Shown piece after piece: positions 19,742-29,036 of a DNA stretch of 64,000 bases. The stretch is from Emiliania huxleyi CCMP1516 (lineage: Eukaryota; Haptophyta; Isochrysidales; Noelaerhabdaceae). The translations under genes and the position numbers were made by a program. The notes under the pieces are model-generated. The model was not told where the DNA came from and ran no database searches. It was given only the letters and a program-made list of their open reading frames with translations. The stretch lies in NCBI RefSeq assembly GCF_000372725.1, contig NW_005198966.1, positions 916,838 to 980,837 of the forward strand. The letters run 5' to 3'. Positions within the stretch are counted from its first letter, which is position 1. Each line of letters starts with the position of its first letter.

Positions 19742-21403
19742 TCACACAGCCTCGCGCGGACGCTTGGCCCCACGAGTGACGACGGCGGCGCTGGACGAGG
19801 CGGCCGGCCGACCCGGAGGCTTCTTGCGCCAGCGCGGCCTTTTCCTGCTCCTCCCGCGGACCCTCTCCCTGGGGTCGAGCGAGGCGAGGCTCTCGGCCGC
19901 GGGCGTGCACCGCGCGAGCGCCGTGCGCACGCTCTCGACGCACGCCTCGTCCACCGCGGCAGCGGCGCCGCTCTGCAGGAAGAAGAGCGCAGTGTCGTAC
20001 GGCGACTCGCGGAAGGTCCGCGTGCGCGCGTGCTGGCCGCCGTCGACGAAGCCGTGGTCGGCGGCGGCGACGAGCAGCTTGGCGCGCAGGTGGCTGCTCC
20101 CGTCGAGGGCGCGGTACCCCTCCGAGTCGAGCCAGCCCGGCAGCACCACAACGAATGTGAGCGGCTCGCAGGCGGCGTGCGCAGCCGCGAGGAGCGAGAG
20201 GAGCCGCTCGGCCATGCGGGCGATGAGGCCGTCGACGAAGGGCGGGTTGACCTCGTAGCTCCCCCGCCGCGGCGCGAAGCCGCGGAACGAGCCGCGCGAG
20301 CCGAACGGCGCGTCCACGTCGGGGAAGGCGGAGCAGTAGGCGCCGTAGTAGCAGTTGAGCGGAGACGCGAAGCACTCGAAGTTGACGCCGAGGCACCGCT
20401 GCAGGGCGGAGAAGGCAGCGCCCCCGAGGGCAGCCTGGAAGCCGAGCCCGCCGATCGAGTGGTACCGGAGCAGCAGCGCAAGCAGCCGCAGCCGAAACGA
20501 GCGCTCCTCCCGCTTGGCGTCCGCCGCCGCGCCGGCGCCGCCCTCCTCGCCGCCGCTGCCGCCGCCCGCGCCCCTCCTCGGCGCGCCGTGTCTCGCGTGC
20601 AGCTCTCGCAGCTTGTGCAGGTATGGTGCAGTGATCCGGATCCCGTCGAGCAGCCGCGCCGTCGCTTCGTCCTCCGAGGCATCGCCGCCTCCGCCACCGC
20701 CGCCCTCGCCGCCCCCTTCGCCACTGGGAGGCAGAGCAAAGCTCGAAGGCACCTCGAGACGCGTCGCGCCATCCTCCTCGCGCTTCAGGCGGACGCGCAG
20801 CCTCCCGCCCTCCGCCGCAGTGGAGCGGAAGTTGTCCACCCTCGTCGCCGCTCGCGCAGAGGCCGACCGCACCGCCTGCACGACCGCCGCGCTCGCGGCG
20901 GGCGCCATGCCTGCGCGCCGCAGGTCGGCCCGCATCGACTCGTCGGCGGAGCGCGGACGTTCGTCGGCGCACCTCGCGTGGTCGCTGGGCGCTGGCGGCC
21001 CTTCGGCGGCCACGGGCAAGAGCGGGTCCCCTTGCACCGCCTCCTCCTCCTCCTCCCATTTGCTCTGAAAGCGCCACCGCTCGAATGCATTCATCGGCGG
21101 TGCGGCGACTCCGTTCTCGTGGCAGAGCGCGTGAAAGCGGCGGCGGAGCGCGGCCAGCTCGGACGCACGCTTGAGCTCCACGACGGCTGCGTCGTGCGGC
21201 GAGAGCAACGAGTGCCTCTTGACCGGCTCTGCGTCGGCTGGCTTCCACGGGACGGAGCTTGGCATCCAGACGTCGTCCAGCGACGCAGTGCCCGCCAGCT
21301 CGCGTCCCAGGCCGGTCGCGGGCGCCTTTGTCGTGGCGTGCAGGGTGTGACTCGTGCGGCGGTGCGACGTGCTCGCGCCCGCGGCGCTCGAGGCAGCTGC
21401 CAT
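19742..21403 (-). CDS. PCIF1/CAPAM-like cap adenosine N6-methyltransferase
   Basis: Intronless, 553 residues. The core runs from about residue 290: RLRLLALLLRYHSIGGLGFQ, GVNFECFASPLNCYYGAYCS, FGSRGSFRGF, then GSYEVNPPFVDGLIARMAER with the NPPF catalytic motif of adenine-N6 methyltransferases, LTFVVVLPGW and YDTALFFLQ. This is the arrangement of PCIF1, which in animals makes m6Am next to the mRNA cap. The animal protein has an N-terminal WW domain that contacts RNA polymerase II; I see none here. The N-terminus instead has Ala/Gly/Glu-rich low-complexity stretches. The C-terminus is basic (RKRPRWRKKP), which suits a nuclear protein. Predicted nuclear, acting on capped transcripts. Confidence 0.88.
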   Translation of the reverse strand: MAAASSAAGASTSHRRTSHTLHATTKAPATGLGRELAGTASLDDVWMPSSVPWKPADAEPVKRHSLLSPHDAAVVELKRASELAALRRRFHALCHENGVAAPPMNAFERWRFQSKWEEEEEAVQGDPLLPVAAEGPPAPSDHARCADERPRSADESMRADLRRAGMAPAASAAVVQAVRSASARAATRVDNFRSTAAEGGRLRVRLKREEDGATRLEVPSSFALPPSGEGGGEGGGGGGGDASEDEATARLLDGIRITAPYLHKLRELHARHGAPRRGAGGGSGGEEGGAGAAADAKREERSFRLRLLALLLRYHSIGGLGFQAALGGAAFSALQRCLGVNFECFASPLNCYYGAYCSAFPDVDAPFGSRGSFRGFAPRRGSYEVNPPFVDGLIARMAERLLSLLAAAHAACEPLTFVVVLPGWLDSEGYRALDGSSHLRAKLLVAAADHGFVDGGQHARTRTFRESPYDTALFFLQSGAAAAVDEACVESVRTALARCTPAAESLASLDPRERVRGRSRKRPRWRKKPPGRPAASSSAAVVTRGAKRPREAV

Positions 21404-21441
21404 CGCAAAAAAAGAAGTTAAAATCGCCTGTCACAGGACAC

Positions 21442-21547
21442 TGGCACGACACTCCTCTCCTTAAAATCCCTGTGTGGTGGCGGCGTGCCGTTCTCCCATC
21501 CCTCCCTTGGGTTGTGTGTTTTCTTTCTTTCTTTCTTTGGCACGACA
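21442..21547 (+). mobile_element. LINE 3' end with 10-bp target duplication
   Basis: From 21452 the sequence CTCCTCTCCTTAAAATCCCT leads through GTGGCGGCGTGCCGTTCTCC to a (TTTC)n tail ending at about 21537. TGGCACGACA is present on both sides (21442-21451 and 21538-21547). That pattern, a heavily 5'-truncated copy with tail and target-site duplication, is expected of target-primed reverse transcription. Confidence 0.9.
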
Positions 21548-21801
21548 AGGGCGCGGACTGGCGCGGACTGGCAACACACCGGCTCACCAAAAAAGAAAAA
21601 GAAAAAAGTGGCCTAAAAAGAAAGGAAAGGCGGTCCTGGCTCCTTGGTTCCGTCCCCTTGGCCGACCACCGACAAGCACTGCACGCTGGACGTCTCTCTC
21701 TGTTCACTGACTGTTGTGCACGAGCGAGACCTCGCGCGCGCGTGAACAGGGCTCTGGGCTCTAGGCCTGAAATCATGTTGAGTGTTGAATTCGTTGGTAC
21801 T

Positions 21802-21837
<36 letters not shown>

Positions 21838-22437
21838 GCCGGGTGGCAGCGCGCACACCTGGCACCACTATTCCACGGCTCTCGCCTCTGGAGCGCTCTT
21901 TCAATCCTCCCGTGGAGATCCGACACCCTCGCGCTTAGCTCTCCTTTCCCCCTCTTTCGACCGCGTGAACTGCAGCCTTGGTGGGAGGGCGGCGAGCGAG
22001 GCGTCGTGCCGGTGCTCGCACGAGGCGCTTACGGGCGGCCTCGCCGGCTGCATCCAGCGCAAGGAGAGAGAGCAGCGGCGCCGCGGGAGGGAGGAGGACG
22101 CGCCCGAGTACCCTGAGCTCGAGGGAAACGTAACAGCCATGCTGCGCGCGCAAGTGCAGTGCCGCCGCCACCACCGGGGGAGAAGCTCTCGCCTGGCCCC
22201 GCAAGACAGAAGCGGCGTGGCGCGTTTCCTCCTCGCCGCGAAACTCGGAGCGGGCCACTAGACAAGAAAGGGGCGGCGGAGAACCTGCAGATCTTGTCAT
22301 CGGTGGTGTCGACGAGTTAGTTAGTTACTTAGGAAGGTGACGAACAGCCTATGTGAAGAACACAGCCTGGCTCGCCTCCGCGCCGCAGAATTCTTATAGC
22401 AACAACCTCCCGGCCTCGTGAAAGTGTAGGTGCGTGG
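21548..22437. other. Spacer with (CT)n tract
   Basis: CT repeats at 21803-21833. The plus-strand frame 21782-22261 begins in this tract. It contains a Cys-bearing stretch (VNCSLGGRAASEASCRCSHE) and a Glu/Arg-rich stretch, but has no family I know. Treat it as unproven. Confidence 0.4.
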
Positions 22438-23070
22438 ATGAGGCTCGCTCTGATCCTCGCCCTCCTCCCAGCCAGCACGGACGCCTTGCTCCCGATCAGC
22501 GCAGGCCGCCGTGCGGTGCTGCGGGAGACAGCTGCTGCGCTAGCAGTGGCCGCCGCGGTGCCTCCTGCAGTGGCCGCAGCTGACGTCGGCGCTACACAGC
22601 CGATGGAGTCGGTGGATGTGAGCGCGTACCAAAAGATCGCGGGCGGTGGCCGATATGCCGATTTGTTGGTGGGTAAGGGGACGGAGGTCAACGCCGGCTC
22701 CAAGGTCTCGCTGCAGTGGGTCCTGCGCCGATCGAATGGGTACTACGTCGACGGCAGCATCAAGATGCTCTCAGCGCAGTCGGGTGCCGTTCGGGTCAGC
22801 GACAATTTCGACGAGAAGGATAGCTTTGTGTTCACTGTCGGCGACGGCGCGGCCATGCCAGGCGTCAACGAGGGCATTAAAGGGATGCGGCAGGGCGGCA
22901 AGCGCCGCCTCGTCCTCCCAGTCAAGCAGGCGTATACGCTGCCGATCGACAGGAGCCCTGGTCCGCTGCCGGACGGCTACGGCCCACGGCGGCAGATAGA
23001 GCGCGAGCTGCAGCGACAGGATCCATACAACTATTTCTATCTCGAGGTCGAGGCCACGCGCGTGCGGTAG
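22438..23070 (+). CDS. Plastid FKBP-type peptidyl-prolyl isomerase
   Basis: 210 residues. The leader MRLALILALLPASTDALLPI is followed by RRAVLRETAAALAVAAAVPP and an A-x-A-like end at about residue 47, fitting the double targeting signal of a thylakoid-lumen FKBP. The isomerase domain reads GRYADLLVGKGTEVNAGSKV, DSFVFTVGDGAAMPGVNEGI, then KGMRQGGKRRLVLP and YFYLEVEATRV. These motifs fit FKBP, although several ligand-site aromatic residues are replaced, as is common in lumenal FKBPs. It would catalyse proline isomerisation during folding of photosynthetic proteins. Confidence 0.9.
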   Translation: MRLALILALLPASTDALLPISAGRRAVLRETAAALAVAAAVPPAVAAADVGATQPMESVDVSAYQKIAGGGRYADLLVGKGTEVNAGSKVSLQWVLRRSNGYYVDGSIKMLSAQSGAVRVSDNFDEKDSFVFTVGDGAAMPGVNEGIKGMRQGGKRRLVLPVKQAYTLPIDRSPGPLPDGYGPRRQIERELQRQDPYNYFYLEVEATRVR

Positions 23071-23402
23071 CGAACTTTTGTTCCGTGTTCGGCACTCCCT
23101 AGGACCATTCCATATTTCTGTGCAGGGCTGCAGCTTGGCTGATCTGACATCTGTGTGCGGCAACCTGGTTGACACTTATGTATTAGAGTCTCGTCAAAAA
23201 ATAACCTGAAAAATAACTAAGAAAAATACTACGAAAAAAGCCTACGAGTAGCTCGTACCGCGGCTGTGCCTCTCTGGGCATGTTAGCGCGCGACAGCTGA
23301 GTCCGCTGTCCGGCAGGGGCGTGACTTCATCAGTTTTGTCTTCATGCGCTTTCGTGCAGGCGGGGCGCAACGGGCATGCAGCGGTGGAGGAGCTCCTCCC
23401 CC
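23071..23402. other. Convergent spacer
   Basis: Region between the FKBP and TspO stops. It has an A-rich stretch near 23195-23240 that may be part of a transcript end. No gene is seen. Confidence 0.5.
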
Positions 23403-24305
23403 CTAGACCGCCTCCTCCTTCTTCTGCGGCGGCCCGACTGGCGGCGTCGTCAGCACCTTTGCGAGCTGGCGAGGCCGGAAGACCAGCGGGAGGACGAGCG
23501 CCGCCTTCGCGTCGCTCGCATCGCTCCGCCGCGGATAGAGCGGCTGGAGCGGCGGGTTGATCCGCCAGATGGTCCAGGTGAGGACCGACGCGATCGAGAT
23601 CCACACCGCCGACGGGGCGAGGATCAGGCCGGCCGCGGGCGCGACATCATAAAAGGCCTTGACTGCCGCGACGACCGAAGTCCAAACGGCGAGGACGCCG
23701 ACGGCCGACACACCCTTGCGCTGCTCAACGTTGGTGACGCAGTTCCACGTGTCTCCGACGCACAGGTGGAGGGCGAGGACGAGCAGCGCCGGAGAGCAGA
23801 GCACGCGGCCGGTCGCCTTGAAGACGACAAGCGAGGAGGCGGCTCGCAGCGCAGTGATGGTCAGCCAGATGAAGGGGAAGGCGATCCCGGGCGGCGTCCA
23901 CGAGGGTCGGATCGTCTCGGCCGGGGTGGCCGTGCGCTTCCCTTCGACGTCGAACCCGCCGCGTGGCGGCCGGTTCGCCGGCAGCAGCGAGAAGATGCGG
24001 GAGCGCAGCGAGAGAAGTGCAAAGAGCGGCGGGACCAGTGGCGCCGGGGTTGTTCCAACAGCATCGATCGCGCGGAACAAGGCGGCGATGAGACCGAACT
24101 GACAGGCTGTTGCCACCGGGTACTTTGCAGCCTGCATAACGTCGACGCCATTGTCCGCTGGCGCTGCGACCGCCTGAGGGCGAGCCAGCCGATTCGCACC
24201 AGAGTGGCCGCCGCCAAGCCGCACGCGCGCAGCACCAGGATGGGCAAACCCGCAGGCGCCGCCGAGCAGCGTGGCCAGGGAGAGATACAAGTGTGTCGGC
24301 TTCAT
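23403..24305 (-). CDS. TspO/MBR-type tryptophan-rich membrane protein
   Basis: 300 residues from the ATG at 24305 (MKPTHLYLSLATLLGGACGF), which gives a signal-like start; the frame is open upstream to 24353. The TspO core is RPSWTPPGIAFPFIWLTITA, VGDTWNCVTN and three further hydrophobic segments ending WTIWRINPPLQPLYPRR. TspO/MBR proteins bind porphyrins and sterols and sit in outer mitochondrial, ER or plastid membranes. The length is larger than the usual 160-190 residues because of an N-terminal extension of about 120 residues, possibly a plastid targeting region. It is divergent from the CRAL-TRIO-like gene, with a LINE copy inserted between them. Confidence 0.78.
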   Translation of the reverse strand: MKPTHLYLSLATLLGGACGFAHPGAARVRLGGGHSGANRLARPQAVAAPADNGVDVMQAAKYPVATACQFGLIAALFRAIDAVGTTPAPLVPPLFALLSLRSRIFSLLPANRPPRGGFDVEGKRTATPAETIRPSWTPPGIAFPFIWLTITALRAASSLVVFKATGRVLCSPALLVLALHLCVGDTWNCVTNVEQRKGVSAVGVLAVWTSVVAAVKAFYDVAPAAGLILAPSAVWISIASVLTWTIWRINPPLQPLYPRRSDASDAKAALVLPLVFRPRQLAKVLTTPPVGPPQKKEEAV

Positions 24306-24349
24306 GTGGAAAGATGGAAAGAAGCACGAGCACAGAAAGGCAAAAAGAG

Positions 24350-24479
24350 ACACCGCGCAAGACGGCTAGCGCATCACACCCTCCTCTCCTTAAAATCCCT
24401 GTGTGGTGGCGGCGTGCCGTTCTCCCATCCCTCCCTTGGGTTGTGTGTTTTCTTTCTTTCTTTCTTTACACCGCGCAAG
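24350..24479 (+). mobile_element. LINE 3' end with 12-bp target duplication
   Basis: ACACCGCGCAAG occurs at 24350-24361 and again at 24468-24479. Between them is the LINE 3' end (ACGGCTAGCGCATCACACC, CTTAAAATCCCTGTGTGG) with its (TTTC)n tail. The insertion lies in the intergenic region between TspO and the CRAL-TRIO-like gene, within 50 bp of the TspO start, so it may affect transcription there. Confidence 0.92.
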
Positions 24480-24696
24480 CACATGTAGAAAAAGAACGCT
24501 CTCTCACATGACAAGCAATCCCACGACAGCGATTGTGGGGGGAGTAAATGATCCGTAACTGAACGATTAGGCAGAGCTACATGCAGGCGGCGGAAACTTG
24601 CAGGAAGAAACCTTTCGCCTTGAGTTTGAGTAAAAAAGAAAGAGAAGCCCCCCGCCGCCTTTCAGCACGGCGGCGCAGACTGTGCATCTCTGTGGC

Positions 24697-25952
24697 ATGG
24701 ACGTGCATCTGTGGCAGGAGGGTCTGGAGGAAATCTCCGACGCGTCTCTCGCCGCCGCGGCCGCCGCCTTCATCGTCCTTCTTGCCGCCGTGCTTCGAGT
24801 GCTCCCGGTATCATCGACACCGCCAAAGGCGGCGGCGGCGGCACACGCAGCGGTCGACACCGATTCGGTGGACACCGATTCGTCTGTCTGGGACGCGACC
24901 GATCCGGATCATCCAGGCTCCGCATCGCTTCTCGGCACTGAGAGTAGGGAGTGGTGGAATGTGCCGCCTGTCAGTGCGGCTGAGGCCCTGGTCATCGGAG
25001 GGGCGATCCCGCTGCTTCACGCCAGTGCGCCGGCGGGCATGCTCGGGCGGGCGCACTCCGCCGGCGCGGCGGCTCTCAAGATGGAATTGCTTCGGAAGCT
25101 GCGGACGCTGTCTGCTCGACACCAGACGTCGGAGCATTTGGCAGCGCTGATCAACTCGGCGAGCGATTGGAAGCGCCGCCACTGCGCCGCCCCGCCGTGC
25201 GCGCCGCTCGCCTCTGCGTCCGATCTCGACGAGGGCGAGTGGGCGACCCGCTTCCTCGTGCTCGGCATTCGGTGCGGCACTTCCCGCGGCGGCCACCACG
25301 TCAAGATCGAGAGGACGGGCGCGCACGACATGGCGGCCCTCGTGCGGGAGCCGGACGGCGAGGCAAAGCTCCGCGCCTTCTACACGGTCGTGCTCGCGCC
25401 GCCTACCGCTCACTCCCCTCTCCTGCCCCCTCCATCCCGCCAGCCTCGCCGCTGACCCCCGCCGCCGCTCACCCGCGGACAACTCCTCCCCCACGAAGGC
25501 GCTGCTCGAGGAGCAGAGCGCGGCCCTCAACGAGGAGAGCGCCTCGAGCGGCAGGCTCCTCCGCACGTACGAAGTCTTTGACATGGCCGGCCTGCGCGCG
25601 AGGCGCGTCCGGCTACCCCGAGCCCGAACTCGAACGCCCACCCCCTGGAGCCCGAGCCCTAACGCCCTAGGCACGTCCTGCAGCTGGCAGCCCTCCGCTT
25701 CACCCGCATGAAGCTTCACGAGGTGGCGCCCGTGAACTACCGGATGCACCAAGCGCGGCGACAACAACAAGCTGCCCAAATGGGCCGACGTACCCCATCC
25801 GCTCCATGCTCGAGCTGCTCCGGATGCACGCCCACCTTTACTACGACGTTTCCGTGTGCGAGTCGTGGGTGGGCGTCATCTGGGACTACATCATGCGCGA
25901 CGACGTCGGGCCGTACAACCGCGTCAAGCGGCCGATGCCAAAGGAGGAGTGA
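24697..25952 (+). CDS. CRAL-TRIO (SEC14-like) lipid-binding protein, probable
   Basis: Exon 1 24697-25386 has an N-terminal TM-like segment (LAAAAAAFIVLLAAVLRVLP). GHHVKIERTGAHDMAALVRE leads to FYT. Exon 2, 25499-25593, reads ALLEEQSAALNEES and RTYEVFDMAGL; exon 3, from 25671, reads HVLQLAALRF and KLHEVAPVNY. Intron 1 is GT-AG and intron 2 is GC-AG (donor at 25594). The order 'I-E-R-x-G, E-F-D-M-x-G-L, N-Y' fits the CRAL-TRIO fold that carries phosphatidylinositol or other lipids between membranes. The end is unclear: IRSMLELLRMHAHLYYDVSV to the stop near 25952 is in another frame and does not look like this fold. Confidence 0.6.
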
Positions 25953-26970
25953 TTGGGGTGAGCCCTCCGCCCGCCGCAGCAGCGCCGCGCGTGACGGCTT
26001 GCCACCGAGCAGCAGCGTCCAGTATGAGCTCAGCGCGTCCTGCGCGAGAGCCAGGGTGTACTAGCCGGGACTCGTACCTCCCACCCCCTCTTGAGTCCGC
26101 GTTCGAGGAGTGTCCCCGTCGGGGTTGTACGGTGGGTCCGAAGCCTAGCCAACTTCGACGCTACCTTCTCTGTGTAGTCCATTAAATGTGTGCAGAGTTG
26201 AGAGGCTGCAGGCAGCCGGCGCTGCAGCGCCCGGGGCGCGGGCGGCCGGCGCCTGTGAGCGACCCCAGACCCTCCGGGGCAGTCGCAGCGGGCAGGCGCC
26301 TGCCTCCGCGTGTCAGGCCGCAGCGCGCCGGGCCTCCGCGCCCGCACCCCGCCCGCGCACGCCGCACCACTCCCTTTCCTTTTTTATTTCCGAATAATTT
26401 CCCGCTCTCCCACCCCTGTGGGCTGTGGCTGTGCTGCGGGTCTTCAGTGTTAGTAGTAGACCGGAGGGCTACGACGCCTTCACACACACACGACTCCAAA
26501 CGTCTCCACAAGCACCAAGCTCCAAGCAAGCGCTCCAGGTGCTGCCCTCCGCCTCAGCGCTCAGGGCGCGAGGCCATACACACTTGATTAACCTCACATC
26601 CAGGGCCGGGGAGCAGCTAAGAATTTTACAACAAAACTCCCTGCAGCTAAGAAGCGCACACAGGAAAAAATAAAAAGGTAGGCGCAGGAAGGCCCCTCCA
26701 GGCCTCCCTCTCCCACACGTCACACGAGTTTGTAAAGGAGACTAAGGAGACTGCAGACGAGGCAGGAGTTCTCAGCAGTTTTTTTTTCGACTTGTCACTT
26801 GAAGCACTTGGTCCTGAAGACTTTTCGAAGCGATCTGTGCTCCGTTTTGTTTTTTTGCTACTTGGACGGGTTCAAACATCAAAGGAGTCTGGAGTCGCAA
26901 TGAGCATTCAGCAACCTCACATGAGCTATTCATGGACATGAAGGTGACACGCACCCAGTTCAAGGCAAAC
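25953..26970. repeat. Gene-free stretch with decayed R1 copy
   Basis: TTAACCTCACATCCAGGGCC at about 26588, GCTAAGAATTTTAC and AAGAAGCGCACACAGG are pieces of R1 (copy d) with insertions. Further on, 26880-26985 (CAACCTCACATGAGCTATTC, then GACATGAAGGTGACACGC) matches the reverse complement of 32850-32912. No gene is seen. Confidence 0.6.
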
Positions 26971-26975
26971 GCAGA

Positions 26976-27340
26976 AAGAAAGAAAGAAAGAAAACAGACA
27001 ACCCAAGGGAGGGATGGGAGGACGGCACGCCGCCACCACACAGGGATTTTAAGGAGAGGTGTGTGGTGCGCTAGCCGTCGCCCACCCTAGGGAGTCTGCC
27101 TCTTCCTATCTCTCTTCGCAGTCTCTCGCCGCTTCTCGCTGCAATCTTCACATGCCACCTCGCGGTCGTCCCACTCTCGTCGTTCTCTCCCTTGTCATTT
27201 CCTCCTCTAGAAAGAAAGAAAACCGCGTCCATTGTTCTTCTTTCCCTGATCAAAAATCCCGACCGAGCGGGGCATATCGTGTAATGCGCTCCTGCTCCCG
27301 CTCCCATTGGAGTGAGCCAGGCGAGCAAGGGACGATTTCC
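26976..27340 (-). mobile_element. LINE fragment, minus strand, about 360 bp
   Basis: The tail (CTTT)n in sense reading is at 26976-26992. Then come CAACCCAAGGGAGGGATGGG, the GGTGTGTGGTGCGCTAGCCG junction and a stretch extending to about 27340 that also occurs at 32440-32840 in the opposite orientation. The upstream part encodes the same C-terminal residues as the long copy (RVGRPRGG, REIGRGRLPRVGDG), in parts only. The element ends just before the GNAT start codon. Confidence 0.8.
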
Positions 27341-27346
27341 GCCGTG

Positions 27347-28147
27347 ATGGTCGTCGGAGCTCTCTTCCTCCTCGCTGGCTTCATTCTGCACTTCCCCACA
27401 GAATCAGGTACAGAAACGGAGCCTCCGGCTCGACAATGCGCAGAAATTTCAGTCATTGAGGGCAGTGCACGGTCGCTCACACTGGTCTATCCAAATGACA
27501 CATTTTGGAAGCTGCTGTCCGAAGGAATGTTCACGCCGGACGAAAACAAGACCTGCTTTTGGCGTGAGAGGCACGCCCTATATGGGATTGGAGGGCCGTC
27601 GGCGAGAGTGCATGCCGACGTGCGAGGCGTACAGATCACGCCAGGCAAGTTCCTCTCGGATGTTCTGGGCTACTATTTCGTCCTCCTGGTCAGTGACGAT
27701 GAACCTGCCGGTGTTTTGAGTTTTGTCGACCAGAACTCTCTCGGCAGCGCTGCCTCGCATGTTGGACTCGGCAGTGTTTGCATCTTGCACGCCTTCCGCG
27801 GGAGGGGCTGTGGCACTCTTCTTCTTTCTGAGGCGCTGCGGCTGCCCAAATTGCGACAGATGCGCGCTACTCCTCTCACAGCCACCGATCGCCTGGCATT
27901 TTACACGACCCGTCGCAGCGCAACTCAGCCCTTCCTGCGCCCCGTTGTGCTGGACGTGGTCAAGGCCAACCGGACGCGCTGGCGCGAGCTCTACTCTTGG
28001 TACCAGCGCTTCGGCTTTGAGAGCCTTGAGAATGTGAGCAGCACTGGCTTCGAGCGGTTGTACATGGCGCTGAAGGCTGAACCAACGAATTATGGATATG
28101 TGGACCATAGTGACCATATTCACAAACCAGAGGCAAGCGTACTTTGA
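27347..28147 (+). CDS. GNAT-type acetyltransferase-like protein, membrane-anchored
   Basis: 266 residues from the ATG at 27347; the open frame runs upstream through the LINE fragment, so the upstream part is not native. A TM segment, MVVGALFLLAGFILHFPTES, starts the protein. The GNAT signature is SVCILHAFRGRGCGTLLLSE (acetyl-CoA loop R-G-R-G-C-G), followed later by ELYSWYQRFGFESLENVS, which matches the usual YxxxGF end of the fold. Acetylation of an unknown substrate, with a lumenal or extracellular domain, is inferred. The LINE fragment lies directly upstream, so it probably supplies or replaces the 5' untranslated region. Confidence 0.65.
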   Translation: MVVGALFLLAGFILHFPTESGTETEPPARQCAEISVIEGSARSLTLVYPNDTFWKLLSEGMFTPDENKTCFWRERHALYGIGGPSARVHADVRGVQITPGKFLSDVLGYYFVLLVSDDEPAGVLSFVDQNSLGSAASHVGLGSVCILHAFRGRGCGTLLLSEALRLPKLRQMRATPLTATDRLAFYTTRRSATQPFLRPVVLDVVKANRTRWRELYSWYQRFGFESLENVSSTGFERLYMALKAEPTNYGYVDHSDHIHKPEASVL

Positions 28148-28291
28148 CCGCCACTCCGGACCCGTCAGCTTGGACACCTCGGGGTGCGCCTTCATGATCG
28201 CCTTGCGGCGCGCGGCATGCGGCTGGTGGTTGTCGTCCCAGAAAAGCTCGTTTTTTTTCACCGCCGCGGTCGACGAGCCGCCCTTGCCCAT
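28134..28291 (-). pseudogene. Orphan first exon of sphingolipid desaturase
   Basis: From the ATG at 28291, 53 residues read MGKGGSSTAAVKKNELFWDD, then NHQPHAARRKAIMKAHPEVS and KLTGPEWRSK, followed by a GTACGC splice donor. This is the N-terminal Lipid_DES segment of sphingolipid delta-4 desaturases (DEGS). The His-box exons of the enzyme are not found further along the minus strand, where the GNAT gene lies convergently. Either the gene was truncated by rearrangement, or its intron spans the GNAT gene and the rest lies where I failed to see it. Confidence 0.6.
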
Positions 28292-29036
28292 GCGGCGGCA
28301 CAGAGTGAAACGGCGCAAGGGGATCGGGGCTTGCCAAGGACGACTGGCGCTGTCGAAGGGCTGGAAGTCCGTGTCCATCTCGTTCCTATACACGTCCGTG
28401 TCAGACATCTCCCACTTTCCACGAGCGCGGAATAGCACCTCAATCAGCCAAAAATGTCTAGAGAGAGCAAGGCACAGAGAAGGTGAGAGGCTGTCTTTCC
28501 CTTATGCTTCCCAAGCGTCGTTGGAGGACTGGATGAACCTGCGTGGAGCGGCTGCGGGTGTGTTGGAGCGCTCTTGGAGCTTACGGTATGTGTGTGCGAA
28601 TCGGCCACCTCCGTCCTGCTAGAGGCCAAGAAGCAGCGTAACGAAAGCATTTCCGAAGGGGAGCGCTGCCCGCAGATGTGGAAGGCGATGTTATTCAATC
28701 AATCAAGACAAATCGAGCAATCGACGTTGATCGTTGTGCACATGCCACATGGCACATGCAGAGTAAAATGTGAAATAATGTTTCCTTTCCGACCCTGCAC
28801 AAAGATCGCGCGGGGACGTGGGTGTGTTTCATTTACTTATTTCCGCGACCGCTACAACGTCTCAACATCTCAGCAGAGCGGTGAAGAATAAAGCGCGGGA
28901 GAAAAGAAGTGCGATTCCTGTCGTGGCCTGTGCAAATCCAGCGTTCAAACCAGGTCGCGTAACCGTCGAAACTTGGCTATGAGGACGCATCCGCGCGCTT
29001 TCTACGGACGCAGACCGCACCATCTCGCTCCGCGAC
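28292..29036. other. No gene seen
   Basis: Spacer between the desaturase fragment and the proline-rich gene. The open frames have no recognisable domains. A possible promoter region for the following gene lies within it, but I see no clear motif. Confidence 0.4.
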
